Assembly: GCA_040391785.1 (NCBI GenBank) | Contig: JBEBXH010000006.1 | Span: forward strand, 60,401 to 124,400 | DNA length: 64,000 nt | DNA from: UBA5239 sp040391785 | GTDB lineage: Bacteria > Verrucomicrobiota > Lentisphaeria > Victivallales > Victivallaceae | Direction of reading: 5' to 3' | Notes under the pieces: generated by a model | The model's input: only the letters and a program-made list of their open reading frames with translations | Database searches by the model: none | What the model was told of the DNA's origin: nothing | Shown: one piece after another, positions 48,479 through 56,990 of the stretch | How the letters are laid out: each line of letters begins with the position of its first letter | Numbering within the stretch: the first letter of the stretch is position 1 | Position numbers and translations under genes: made by a program

Positions 48479-50845
48479 TTACCTTTTCCGGATTAATTCA
48501 TCGAAGTCGATCAGTTCAACGTACAGCATATTTAAAGTCTTTATTTCCAGGTAGAAATAAAGATAATTGACATTGTCTTTCGTATGAAAAATCCAACCGT
48601 TCTTTTTGGTCCACATCTCCTGCAGGAACCCGGCCGGCTGGAATTTACCGAACTCCACCGTATCGCCGACCCGTGACGGGGCAAAATCCAGTGCGCTGTC
48701 CGCCATGACCCGCCCCTGGGTATCGATCAGGAGCTTATTGACGATGAAACTGCCCGAATTTCCGGTTTCATCCAGCATTTTGATCAGCGAATTCAACGAA
48801 ATATCCGCGTGGGCGACTCCGACGATCTGGCCTCGGACGTTGATCACACTGCGCGAACAGGTCAGCACAATCTCCTTCAATTCCCCGATATCGATATCCG
48901 GCGGATCCCAATAGGGCTTGCCGTAATTGTCGATGGCTTCCTTGTACCACGCATTTTTGGTCGGCTCGTAGTCGTCCGAATAATCCAGTTCATAGGGGTA
49001 GCCCACGGTCAATCCGTTGGCCAGTTCCACGTAAGCCACCATCAGCGGCGGCTTGATCTTGTAACGCATGATTTCCGGCAGCGCGGAGTCCGGGGTACCG
49101 GCAGGCACCATGGGGCGCAGACTCTGGTATATCGTCTCGCGCAGGGTGGCTTCCAGCCCGGACATCAGCTTCATGGTACGCAGCATTTCCGGGGAAAGTT
49201 TAGCCTTTTCATGCGGCGGTGGCACGAAAATCATATGTTCCGTGTCGATCTGCTTCCGGTAAACCGGGGCATAAGCGAACCCGGGCGGGGCCTTTGCGGG
49301 ATCTTTGCCGTCCTCGTAGGTATAAAATTTGTATTCTTTGTCGATGACCTCGCTGTCCAGCAGCAACGCGGTGGCGCGGGCCAGCGAGGAAACCAGGTAT
49401 TCGTAATTCTTGAAGCGCATGTCGAACTGCGTGCAGGAATAAAGCCCCTTGGAGTAAATTTCCGCCATGGCGTTTTCGCGCTTCTGGGCCAGGCTGCGGT
49501 TCTGGACTTCCCGGTACAGCCACAGCGAACAGACGATACTGAAGAGCAGCAGCATGAAAACGCTGGTAAACAGCAGGATCTTGTAATGATGCCGCATTTT
49601 GCGCAGGATTTTGCCGATATGGCTGTCCGGATTGGCCGAGGTTTCGTCCCCCATGTTGTATTTGCGGAGGTCGCTTTCCAGCGCTTTCACACTCTGGTAA
49701 CGGCTGTTCGGGCTCGGCGCCAGCGCCTTGGCGATAATCATTTTCAAGTCCATGTCGACAGCGCATCCGAAGCGGTGCTCAAACCGCTCCACCTGGCAGG
49801 TCCGGGCCTTGATCACCGCTTTTTTGCGGTCCTTCTCCGGCGTGTAGGCCTGCTTCAGAAAAACGATTTCATAGAGGATCAGCCCCAGCAGGAAGATATC
49901 CGAACGGTGGTCATAAGGTTTTTTGTTGATGACTTCCGGGGCGATATACTGCAGCGTACCGGCCAGATTTTCCGGGTTGCCGGTGGTATTTTCGGGCAGG
50001 TACTCGGCGATGCCCCAGTCCATGACGTAGGTTTCGTGGAAACTGCCGATCATGATATTTTCCGGTTTCAGGTCGCGATGGACGACCCGCCGGTGGTGCA
50101 CATAGGAGATCGCTTCGCAAACGCGCAAAAAGGTATCGAGCCGCTTCATCAGCAACTTCTGTTCATGTGCCGGCACGCGCGCCTTGGGCATCTGGCGGAG
50201 CATGATGCGGGTCCGCTCCAGGTACTCCTTCAGCGTCCGCCCCCGGATCAGCTTCATCGAGAGATGCAGCCCGTTGTCATCGTCCTCAAACAGTCCGTAA
50301 ACCGGAATGATCGCGGGATGTTCCAGCTGGGCCGTGACCTTGGCTTCGGTAATAAACGCTTTGCGGCGGTCAATGCGCCCTTTCAGGTGGTCGTGCAGCG
50401 ATTTCACTGCGATGGTCCGGCAGAATTTCTTGTCGTACCCTTTGTTGATCCGCCCCTGGCCGCCCTTGGCGATTTCCTCTTTCAGCTCAATCGTGTTTTC
50501 CAGCAAATTCAAATCGCTGTTCAGGGCCTCGGCGTCGCTGGTCTCGGGGTGGAGCGGCTCCACGGTTTCGTTGGCATTCGTCTCGTCCAGGTCGAAAACC
50601 CGGGTCGTGGAGAAGCCGGACATCAGATTGCGGTAGGTCTGGCTCAGCCGCAAAGCGAAGTTGCTCTGTGCCTTACTGAACGACAATCCGCTCGCCGTGG
50701 TACCGATATCCCCCAGAAAAAGATCAGTAGGAGCCATCCGGATCGAGCGGTCCAGCTGCTCGTCCGAGTCGAATATATTTCCGGAGTCCCCTATATCAAT
50801 GGGACTGCCCGGTTCTTCTATGTAATCCTTTTCCTGATCCGGCAA
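48479..50845 (-). CDS. Ser/Thr protein kinase with C-terminal Cache sensor, paralogue 1 of 4 (operon lead)
   Basis: 788 aa from a TTG start supported by GGAG 8 nt upstream; the nearest ATG is out of frame. N-terminal TYRNLMSGF and HPETSDAE, kinase about 122-400 with Lys148, HRD 256-258, DWG 276-278 and IAPEVINKKPYDHRSD. One membrane helix at about 423-445 is followed by a 340-residue extracytoplasmic domain whose second half is dCache-like (GYPYELDYSDDYEPTKNAWY, VGVAHADISLNSLIKMLDETG). Kinase first and sensor last is the same order as PknB, but with Cache in place of PASTA repeats. A promoter TTGAAA-17-TATATT precedes it and no other strong promoter was noticed between the four genes. Confidence 0.9.
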   Translation of the reverse strand: MPDQEKDYIEEPGSPIDIGDSGNIFDSDEQLDRSIRMAPTDLFLGDIGTTASGLSFSKAQSNFALRLSQTYRNLMSGFSTTRVFDLDETNANETVEPLHPETSDAEALNSDLNLLENTIELKEEIAKGGQGRINKGYDKKFCRTIAVKSLHDHLKGRIDRRKAFITEAKVTAQLEHPAIIPVYGLFEDDDNGLHLSMKLIRGRTLKEYLERTRIMLRQMPKARVPAHEQKLLMKRLDTFLRVCEAISYVHHRRVVHRDLKPENIMIGSFHETYVMDWGIAEYLPENTTGNPENLAGTLQYIAPEVINKKPYDHRSDIFLLGLILYEIVFLKQAYTPEKDRKKAVIKARTCQVERFEHRFGCAVDMDLKMIIAKALAPSPNSRYQSVKALESDLRKYNMGDETSANPDSHIGKILRKMRHHYKILLFTSVFMLLLFSIVCSLWLYREVQNRSLAQKRENAMAEIYSKGLYSCTQFDMRFKNYEYLVSSLARATALLLDSEVIDKEYKFYTYEDGKDPAKAPPGFAYAPVYRKQIDTEHMIFVPPPHEKAKLSPEMLRTMKLMSGLEATLRETIYQSLRPMVPAGTPDSALPEIMRYKIKPPLMVAYVELANGLTVGYPYELDYSDDYEPTKNAWYKEAIDNYGKPYWDPPDIDIGELKEIVLTCSRSVINVRGQIVGVAHADISLNSLIKMLDETGNSGSFIVNKLLIDTQGRVMADSALDFAPSRVGDTVEFGKFQPAGFLQEMWTKKNGWIFHTKDNVNYLYFYLEIKTLNMLYVELIDFDELIRKR

Positions 50846-50888
50846 ATTTTTTTCTCCATGAGTCTATCTCGAATTTGCTCATTGAATT

Positions 50889-50917
50889 AATATATCTTAT
50901 TTTGTACTTTATTTCAA
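50889..50917 (-). promoter_or_regulatory. Sigma-70-type promoter of the four-kinase operon
   Basis: On the minus strand TTGAAA (complement of 50912-50917) and TATATT (complement of 50889-50894) are spaced by 17 nt, about 43 nt before the TTG start of the lead kinase, in the AT-rich gap 50846-50946. Confidence 0.65.
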
Positions 50918-50946
50918 GAATGGTTTATTGCTTTAGCCATATTATT

Positions 50947-51762
50947 TTACGCACGAACGGCGTATTTCTTGCGATAAGCCGAAGGGGTCATGCCGGCAAC
51001 CCGGTGAAACTTGCGGCTGAAGTAGTATTGATCGCTGAATCCCAAGGCGGCGGCGATTTCCTTGATTTGCAGTCTGCTTTCGATCAACAACCGGCTGCTT
51101 TCGCGCAGCAGCGCCGAGGCACGATAGTGCGAAAAAGACTCCGGCCCGTGCTGCTGCCGCCAATAGCGCCTGAGCCCGGAGAGCGACATCCCCAGCGACT
51201 TCGCCAGTGCCGCGCAGTCTGCCTCGTGCCCGTAATCCCGTTCCAGGTATGCCCGGATTTTCTCCAGCCGGTTGTCCCTGCCTTCTGGCTCGCTGCCCCG
51301 CACCATGCTGGTCAGTAGCAGTTCATAACACCGCAGGTCAATTTCGTCGGCGCTGACGCCGGGGCGGTTGACGGTCTCCTGCATTTTCTCGCTCAGCTCC
51401 ATGGCGCGGACCACATCCGCCAGCGGGCGCACCGGGTTCTCCGTATCCAGCAGCCCCGTATCCCGGAACATGCCGAGTAATTCCGGCGGATAGATCAAAT
51501 ACAGTTCCGTCCATTCCGGGCCGGGTCCGTAGTCCATCGGCTCTCCGGGCCACTGGTAGATCACGCACGGCGCGGCCACTTCGTAACGCCGCCCTTTCAG
51601 GTAATACTCGCCTTTGCCGCTCAGGATAAACGAGAAATTGCAGGAATCGAAGGTGATGTCGCAACGCCCGGTTTTGCCGGGCAGGAACCCGATGTTGATG
51701 ATTTTCGGCAGCAGCCCCACGCTCCGCTGGTGCCCGCCGAAGTGTTTGGATTGAACATACAT
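50947..51762 (-). CDS. AraC-family transcriptional regulator with cupin-type sensor
   Basis: 271 aa starting at MYVQSKHFGGHQRSV; an in-frame extension upstream would overlap the promoter. The N-terminal half is an AraC-type cupin (CDITFDSCNFSFILSGKGEYYLKGRRYEV, then VIYQWPGEPMDYGPGPEW). The C-terminal double helix-turn-helix has DCAALAKSLGMSLSGLRRYW and LQIKEIAAALGFSDQYYFSR ending in FHRVAGMTPSAYRKKY. It is divergent from the Gfo/Idh/MocA-ThuA operon and has a near-consensus promoter, so it most likely activates or represses that operon in response to a sugar. Confidence 0.88.
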   Translation of the reverse strand: MYVQSKHFGGHQRSVGLLPKIINIGFLPGKTGRCDITFDSCNFSFILSGKGEYYLKGRRYEVAAPCVIYQWPGEPMDYGPGPEWTELYLIYPPELLGMFRDTGLLDTENPVRPLADVVRAMELSEKMQETVNRPGVSADEIDLRCYELLLTSMVRGSEPEGRDNRLEKIRAYLERDYGHEADCAALAKSLGMSLSGLRRYWRQQHGPESFSHYRASALLRESSRLLIESRLQIKEIAAALGFSDQYYFSRKFHRVAGMTPSAYRKKYAVRA

Positions 51763-51808
51763 TTTTTTGAACGGTTTGTCTATTTTAATTTTATGCTTCT
51801 GCTGGTAT

Positions 51809-51837
51809 AATATACACAGCCTTGAACAAATTGTCAA
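51809..51837 (-). promoter_or_regulatory. Sigma-70-type promoter of the AraC gene
   Basis: On the minus strand TTGACA (complement of 51832-51837) and TATATT (complement of 51809-51814) are spaced by 17 nt. A plus-strand TATAAT at 51806-51811 overlaps it and may be the -10 of the divergent operon, so the two promoters probably compete. Confidence 0.7.
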
Positions 51838-51859
51838 TTTAGCAAATAAGGATTATCGT

Positions 51860-52951
51860 ATGAATGCTGGATTAATCGGCTGCGGCAACATCAGCGGCGC
51901 CTATCTGAAAAACGCCCGGATTTTCGAACACCTCGCCATCACCAAATGTGCCGACCTCAACCCCGAGGCCGCCCGCGCCAAAGCCGGGGAGTACGCACTC
52001 CAGGCCGTGACAGTGGACGAACTGCTCCGCGACCCCGAAATCGACATTATCCTGAACCTGACCACCCCTCAGTCGCACGCGGAAATCGACCTCCGCGCCC
52101 TCGAAAACGGCAAACACGTCTATTCCGAGAAACCCTTCGCGCTGGATGCGGAGTCCGGCCGCAAGGTGCTCGAACTCGCCGCAAAGAAGAATCTTCGCGT
52201 CGGCTGCGCTCCCGATACCTTCCTCGGCGGCGGCCACCAGACCTGCCGCAAACTCATCGACAGCGGCCTGATCGGCAAAGTCACCGCCGGTACCGCCTTC
52301 ATGCTCTGCCATGGCCACGAGTCCTGGCACCCGGCCCCGGCGTTTTATTACCTGAAGGGCGGCGGTCCGCTCTTCGACATGGGCCCCTATTACCTGACTG
52401 CGCTCATCAATATGCTCGGCCCGGTCCGCAAAGCCGCCGCCATCAACAACCGCTCCGTCGACACCCGTACCGGCATCGGCGTCAACACCGGCAAATCCTT
52501 TCCGGTGGAAGTCGATACGCATTACGCCGCGGTGCTGGAGTTCCACTCCGGCGCGGTCATCACCCTGATCACCAGTTTCGATACCTGGAAACACAGCAGT
52601 TACAAGGAAATCGAGCTCTACGGAACCGAGGGCGCGCTACACGTGCCGGACCCGAACGCCTTCAATGGCGACGTCCGCTTTTTCCGATACGGCCTGACCG
52701 CGGACTTCGCACCCGCCGCCAACACGTTCATTTACAACGACAACATGCGCTGCATCGGCCTTGCCGACATGGCCGCGGGAATCGTCCTGAACCGTCCGCA
52801 CCGCTGCAGCGGCGAACTGGCGTTTCACGTTCTCGACATCATGTGCGCCATTGAAGAAGCCTCGAAAACCGGCCGGACCGTCGAACTGAAAAGCACCTGT
52901 GCCCGTCCCGCTCCACTAGCCTCCGGTCTGCGCTCCGGTCAACTGGATTAA
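51860..52951 (+). CDS. Gfo/Idh/MocA-family NAD(P)-dependent oxidoreductase
   Basis: 363 aa starting at MNAGLIGCGNISGAYLKNARI, with SD AAGGA; upstream in-frame sequence is promoter. The Rossmann motif GLIGCGNISGAY and the EKPF motif (HVYSEKPFALDAESGRKVLELA) are intact, followed by the GGGPLFDMGPYYLTALINMLGP catalytic-loop region with a conserved Asp and Tyr. Such enzymes oxidise sugars or sugar acids. It is followed 27 nt later by a ThuA-like gene, a common PVC/Rhizobium pairing in disaccharide or sugar-ketone metabolism, and is controlled by the divergent AraC regulator, as inferred. Confidence 0.92.
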   Translation: MNAGLIGCGNISGAYLKNARIFEHLAITKCADLNPEAARAKAGEYALQAVTVDELLRDPEIDIILNLTTPQSHAEIDLRALENGKHVYSEKPFALDAESGRKVLELAAKKNLRVGCAPDTFLGGGHQTCRKLIDSGLIGKVTAGTAFMLCHGHESWHPAPAFYYLKGGGPLFDMGPYYLTALINMLGPVRKAAAINNRSVDTRTGIGVNTGKSFPVEVDTHYAAVLEFHSGAVITLITSFDTWKHSSYKEIELYGTEGALHVPDPNAFNGDVRFFRYGLTADFAPAANTFIYNDNMRCIGLADMAAGIVLNRPHRCSGELAFHVLDIMCAIEEASKTGRTVELKSTCARPAPLASGLRSGQLD

Positions 52952-52978
52952 TAACAATTTAAAAAGGAGTACCATCTC

Positions 52979-53620
52979 ATGAAAAAAGCCTTAATCTTCC
53001 GTGGCGGCTGGACCGGCCATGAACCCGTCCAGACCTCCGACGTCGTGGCCGCCGAACTGCAGAAACGCGGCATGGCTGCCGATGTTTTCGACCATCAGGA
53101 ATGCCTGCTGCAGCCCGATCTGGCCGAAAAATACCATGTCATCATCCCCGTCTGGACCATGGGCAAGCTGGAAGCCGAACCCGGCAAAGCGTTGTTGGCC
53201 GCCGTGAAAAATGGTGTCGGCATCGCCGGCTGGCACGGCGGCATGTGCGACGCTTTCCGCGACAATACCGAATACCAGTTCATGACCGGCGGCCAGTGGG
53301 TCGCCCACCCCGGCAATATCATTGATTACGAAGTCAAAATCACCTCCACCGACCCCATCGTGGCCGGTCTCAAAGGCTTCCGTATGCACAGCGAACAATA
53401 TTACATGCATGTCGATCCGAACAACGAAGTCCTTGCCACCACCACCTTCACCGGTGAACACTGCGAATGGATCGCTGGTACAGTGATGCCGGTCGCCTGG
53501 AAACGCCGTTACGGTCAGGGCCGGGTTTTCTATTCGTCGCTGGGCCACGTGGCCGCCGACTTCCAGGTTCCCGAAGTCCTCGAAATCATGGTTCGGGGCA
53601 TTCTCTGGGCTGCGCGTTAA
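52979..53620 (+). CDS. ThuA-domain protein
   Basis: 213 aa, glutamine-amidotransferase-like fold. Visible are KALIFRGGWTGHEPVQTSDVVA, HVIIPVWTMGKLEAEPGKALLAAVKNG, GIAGWHGGMCDAFRD, which replaces the usual nucleophile elbow, FRMHSEQYYMHVDP and GQGRVFYSSLGHVAADFQVPEV. ThuA proteins take part in trehalose and related sugar-ketone use in rhizobia; the activity is still poorly defined. It has an SD-like AAAGGAG and follows the oxidoreductase directly. The short length shows a single domain with no attached lectin or cytochrome module. Confidence 0.88.
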   Translation: MKKALIFRGGWTGHEPVQTSDVVAAELQKRGMAADVFDHQECLLQPDLAEKYHVIIPVWTMGKLEAEPGKALLAAVKNGVGIAGWHGGMCDAFRDNTEYQFMTGGQWVAHPGNIIDYEVKITSTDPIVAGLKGFRMHSEQYYMHVDPNNEVLATTTFTGEHCEWIAGTVMPVAWKRRYGQGRVFYSSLGHVAADFQVPEVLEIMVRGILWAAR

Positions 53621-53628
53621 ATTCATGG

Positions 53629-53840
53629 GGGCGGAAAGAAACCTTTTGGCAAAGGTTCTCCTTCCTCCCCCATACCCCCGCCATCCTTCCAAACTCTTTA
53701 AAAAACAGGCGGTTTACGCGACTGCATCGCAGTTGCGTAAACCGCCCGATCTTAAGAAGTTTTGAAAGGGTCAAAGGGGTTCGGGGAAAAGGGAAAACTT
53801 TTTCAAAAGTTTTTCGTTTTCCCTGAAGGTTTTTGTTTCC
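53629..53840. repeat. Long imperfect inverted-repeat element with an 18-bp inner hairpin
   Basis: The T/C-rich left arm (about 53633-53706) is an imperfect inverted copy of the A/G-rich right arm (about 53749-53838), most clearly the AAAGGTTCTCC and AAAGTTTTCCC stretches. The core is a near-perfect hairpin: GGCGGTTTACGCGACTGC (53708-53725) against its complement (53729-53746) with one mismatch and an ATC loop. It fills the gap between the convergent ThuA and M56 genes. Possibly a bidirectional terminator or mobile palindromic repeat. Confidence 0.7.
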
Positions 53841-55370
53841 TTAGAAAATGAATTCCGGGCAGAATTTTTCCGGCGGGGTTTTCTTCAGGAGTTCTCTCAG
53901 GTTTTGCTGGAAGTCTGTGCCGTAGGGGATGAATTCGAGCAGCAGTTCAGGCGAAAGGATGATGACGTTTTCGGCTTTGCCGCCCAGCTGGATGAGTTTG
54001 TCGCGCATGGTTTCCGCGGTGAATTTATTTTTATCGAACCAGATATAGTTCAGCTGTCCGTAGTTGGAAATGGCGTTATACCAGGCCAGTGGAGTGGTAC
54101 CGAGCTTGGAGCTGAACTGGCTCAGCATCGGATCGAGCATCAGATTGATTTTGCTGAATTCGACGCCGTTCGAGGCCAGCAACGCCATGTTGCGAATGGC
54201 CGGATCGGGTTTGAAATCGGCCCAGACCCACGCCATGATATTGACGCTTTTGGTGTAGATTTCGAAGTGCTTTTTGCCGTTCTGCAGGTGCAGCGTCATG
54301 GTATTCTGCTGACGGAAGTTCCAGTAGCCTTCGGCGTCTTTAACGGTCTTGAATTCGGTGACTACGATCGAAAACTGTTCTCCTTTGTACGAGATGATTC
54401 TGGCGGTTTGCGTGGTAATGGCCGGAAATTTCTGCTGCATGGCCTTAAGCTGTTCGGCATTGGCTTTCTGCTCCTGGACAATGCGCCAGTCCGGCGCGGT
54501 TTCGGCGCTGTGGAGCAAAGTTCCGGGCAGCAAGGACGCCAGGTAAAACAGCAGAAATACCGTCAGCGGCGCGAAATATCCGCGGACGGGTTCAACGATC
54601 CGGGTGATTCTTTTTTTCATGATACTATTCTCCTCGGTTATGCCGGCTACTGCCAGCTTGGGGTTGATATTCTGCATGGCCGATGCCACGTACAACAGGC
54701 AATGACCATAATCTTCCTGATCCTCCGGGAGCGCGGCGAGGACATCGCTGTCGCAAGCCAGTTCCCGGGCGGTATTGAAGTCGCGGACAAACATTGCAAA
54801 CAGCGGATTGAACCAGTTCAGCGCCGCGACGAAGCAGAATAGATAGGTCCACAGCAGGTCGTGGCGCTTCAAATGGGTCAACTCGTGAATCAGGATCATG
54901 CGCACCATTTCCGGCCGTGCCTCGGCCAACAGTTTATCCGGCAGCGCCACCAGCGGCTGCATCCAGCCCGACAGCAGCGGCACGAATTCGGCACTGCTGC
55001 TGACCAGCGCCGGGCGTCCATTCAGCTGGATGGCTTTTCGGGCACGGAGGAATTCCTGATGCAATATTTCATCGGGTTCGCTCTCGGACTGAATGATCAG
55101 CGCCCGCAGGAGTTTGGTACGGAAAACCAGCCGGATCAGTTGAATCGCCGCCAAGCCGAGCCAAACGCAAACTATCGCCGGCGCGACCCAGCTGGCAAGC
55201 GGTATTTCCGGCCACGGCGCCGGTATCGGCAGCAGCATCCGAAGCGCCAGCAATACCCACAGCCCGAACAGTACTTTGGCGGAAATACGGTCCCGGAAAA
55301 AATGCAGCAGCAATCCGCCGATGGCGACGCTCAGGACTCCATACAGATACGCATTGAGGAAGAAGCTCAC
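53841..55370 (-). CDS. BlaR1-like M56 membrane metallopeptidase
   Basis: 509 aa from the GTG at 55370 that overlaps the BlaI stop (GTGA). Helices lie near residues 5-24, 32-50 and 61-82, then the zinc motif IHELTHLKRHD (HELTH 162-166), ARELACDSDVLAAL with the third ligand region, and a helix near 290-310 (GYFAPLTVFLLFYLASLLP). The C-terminal 200 residues are extracytoplasmic and not penicillin-binding-like; they differ entirely from the sensor of the first M56 protein in this window. The gene pairs with the BlaI-type repressor upstream. A longer in-frame frame upstream runs through the BlaI gene and is not real. Confidence 0.87.
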   Translation of the reverse strand: MSFFLNAYLYGVLSVAIGGLLLHFFRDRISAKVLFGLWVLLALRMLLPIPAPWPEIPLASWVAPAIVCVWLGLAAIQLIRLVFRTKLLRALIIQSESEPDEILHQEFLRARKAIQLNGRPALVSSSAEFVPLLSGWMQPLVALPDKLLAEARPEMVRMILIHELTHLKRHDLLWTYLFCFVAALNWFNPLFAMFVRDFNTARELACDSDVLAALPEDQEDYGHCLLYVASAMQNINPKLAVAGITEENSIMKKRITRIVEPVRGYFAPLTVFLLFYLASLLPGTLLHSAETAPDWRIVQEQKANAEQLKAMQQKFPAITTQTARIISYKGEQFSIVVTEFKTVKDAEGYWNFRQQNTMTLHLQNGKKHFEIYTKSVNIMAWVWADFKPDPAIRNMALLASNGVEFSKINLMLDPMLSQFSSKLGTTPLAWYNAISNYGQLNYIWFDKNKFTAETMRDKLIQLGGKAENVIILSPELLLEFIPYGTDFQQNLRELLKKTPPEKFCPEFIF

Positions 55371-55747
55371 TTTTTCAACCTCTTCTTTTTGGTTTCGAGC
55401 AGCTGATGAAGCTTTTCGATGGTTTTTTCGGAGAGTTTTTCGTCCTCGATCAAATGCGCGATTCCCAACTCGGAGCGTCCGCCGAAAAAGCTCTGCAGGA
55501 AAGTGCGGCTTTTCTCCCGCAGCGCCGACCGCCGGTCCACGGCGGGGCGGAACACCCACAGCCCATGCGAATCGACGCGCTCGATCGCGCCCTTTTCCTG
55601 CAGCCGCGTCAACAGTGTCCTGACGGTCCGATAGTCGAGCCGGGCCTCCGGCATCCGGTCAAATACCTCGCGCGCACTCAATGGCGATTCCCCCCAGAGA
55701 ATCTCCATGACCATCCATTCTGTTTCACTTATGCTTATTTTATTCAT
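55367..55747 (-). CDS. BlaI/MecI-family transcriptional repressor
   Basis: 126 aa: ISETEWMVMEILWGESPLSAREVFDRM, LDYRTVRTLLTRLQEKGAI and a lysine-rich end. The Leu-rich C-terminal helix (LSEKTIEKLHQLLETKKKRLKK) is the dimer interface. Perfect BlaI-type operator dyads lie exactly at its start codon (55747-55773). No SD is present between operator and ATG, so the mRNA is probably leaderless or nearly so. The stop overlaps the M56 start. The target genes beyond this operon are not visible, and no beta-lactamase or PBP gene is nearby. Confidence 0.9.
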   Translation of the reverse strand: MNKISISETEWMVMEILWGESPLSAREVFDRMPEARLDYRTVRTLLTRLQEKGAIERVDSHGLWVFRPAVDRRSALREKSRTFLQSFFGGRSELGIAHLIEDEKLSEKTIEKLHQLLETKKKRLKK

Positions 55748-55773
55748 GTAGTAAACATACTACAGATGTAGTA
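55747..55773. promoter_or_regulatory. Two overlapping perfect BlaI-type operators at the start codon
   Basis: TACTACAGATGTAGTA (55758-55773) has 7-bp arms and a 2-bp centre and matches the TACTACA-N2-TGTAGTA site of BlaI/MecI repressors. TGTAGTAAACATACTACA (55747-55764) is a second dyad sharing the TACTACA arm, with a 4-bp centre. Both abut the ATG of the repressor gene. Confidence 0.8.
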
Positions 55774-55852
55774 CTATATCAAATTCATTTTACGAAAATC
55801 ATTGAAAAAATATTATTTGCATCTATATTCAAGTAACTTAAGGGATACACAA

Positions 55853-56986
55853 ATGAGATTGATTTTCGCTGGTATGATCGCGGGATTTTGTTTGTTTGGC
55901 TGCAACTCTTCGGTTGAGATCAAAACCTTTTCTTTGCAGGAATGCATGGAAAGGGCTGTAAAAACCAATCTTGATTCCAGGCTGACGGAGCAGAATCAAA
56001 AGCTTGAACGGGAGCGGAAAACCGCTGAAACTCTCGGCCAAATCCCTGAATTGCAGGAAGGTACTCCGCCACTGGAGCTGAATGGTATTTACGGTCTGGT
56101 AAATTACAAGGAATTGCCGGATAAGCAGTTTCAGGATTTGATGGATAAGAAAAGTCTTTACGGAATCAATCAAGTTCATGCATTGACTGATTTCGGTCTG
56201 GTACTTGTGAACAGTATTATGATCGATGAGCCCGTGTTGCTGCAAAAATCCCAGGCGGATCGAATGGCTCAGAACTTATCATTTGAAGCTGCATGCCTGT
56301 ATTTTCAAGTCGCTGTGGCCCAGAAGATCATGAAAAACGTTCCCGGCGATGAGAACTATAAACAATACCGGGAGAAAAGTTGCAGTGAACTCCGTAAATT
56401 GTCAGGACTGAAACCGAACGAGGTTGTTAACGTGGATGATTCGATCCTGGAGCAGGAATTGCCGGAATTCAAATTTTCCGATATTCCGACATTGGAGTAA
56501 ATGGCATTTCTCAACCGTCCGGAAATCATTGGAACACTCCCCATGATCAGTCACAAGGAATATAACAGAACATTGCTGATGATGGCGCCCAGTTCAAGAG
56601 ATCTTCGATCCTTCCATAACGTTGACGAAAATATTGATTTACTGGTATATTTCAAGGCTTGTTCTCAGCTCGATTTACGAGCATGCTACAATTTATGCAA
56701 ACTTCCTCACTATCTGAACCAACCGGGAAAGAGGGATGGCAAAGACCATCCCATAGCCCTAGCCAGGAGTCTGGGAATCGGCTGCCAGGTGCGGATGGCT
56801 TTTGCCAGTTATCGCATTGCGCGCCGGCTTTATGACTCGGCGGAAAATGAGGTCGACAAAACATTGCTCAGCGGCAATCTTCACACGGCATATTACCGTC
56901 TGCTGCATGCTTTGGGTTTGAGTGACTCGCCCGAGGAATTTGCCGCGGCCAAAGAACGTGCCGTGAATGAACTGGCAAAAAAATAA
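55853..56986 (+). pseudogene. TolC-family outer-membrane lipoprotein gene interrupted by an in-frame stop
   Basis: The first part (55853-56500, 215 aa) begins MRLIFAGMIAGFCLFGCNSS, a lipobox, then FSLQECMERAVKTNLDSRL, the start of TolC/OEP helices. A TAA at 56498-56500 interrupts the frame, and translation would continue in the same frame with MAFLNRPEIIGTLPM and SLGIGCQVRMAFASYRIARRLYDSAEN, typical of the second OEP repeat. A CAA to TAA change would explain it. The ATG right after the stop has no SD. Even joined (377 residues) the protein is shorter than most TolC proteins. Outer-membrane channel role if intact; now probably a recent pseudogene, unless the stop is read through or is a sequencing error. 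Confidence 0.7.
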
Positions 56987-56990
56987 TTGA

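Noticed and set aside
41476..50845. Assembly artefact duplicating one kinase gene four times
   Set aside because: The four copies differ throughout, including N-termini and sensors, so they are ancient paralogues.
53841..55747. Beta-lactam resistance locus
   Set aside because: The sensor part of the M56 protein is not penicillin-binding-like and no beta-lactamase or PBP gene is present, so only the BlaI/M56 signalling architecture is claimed.
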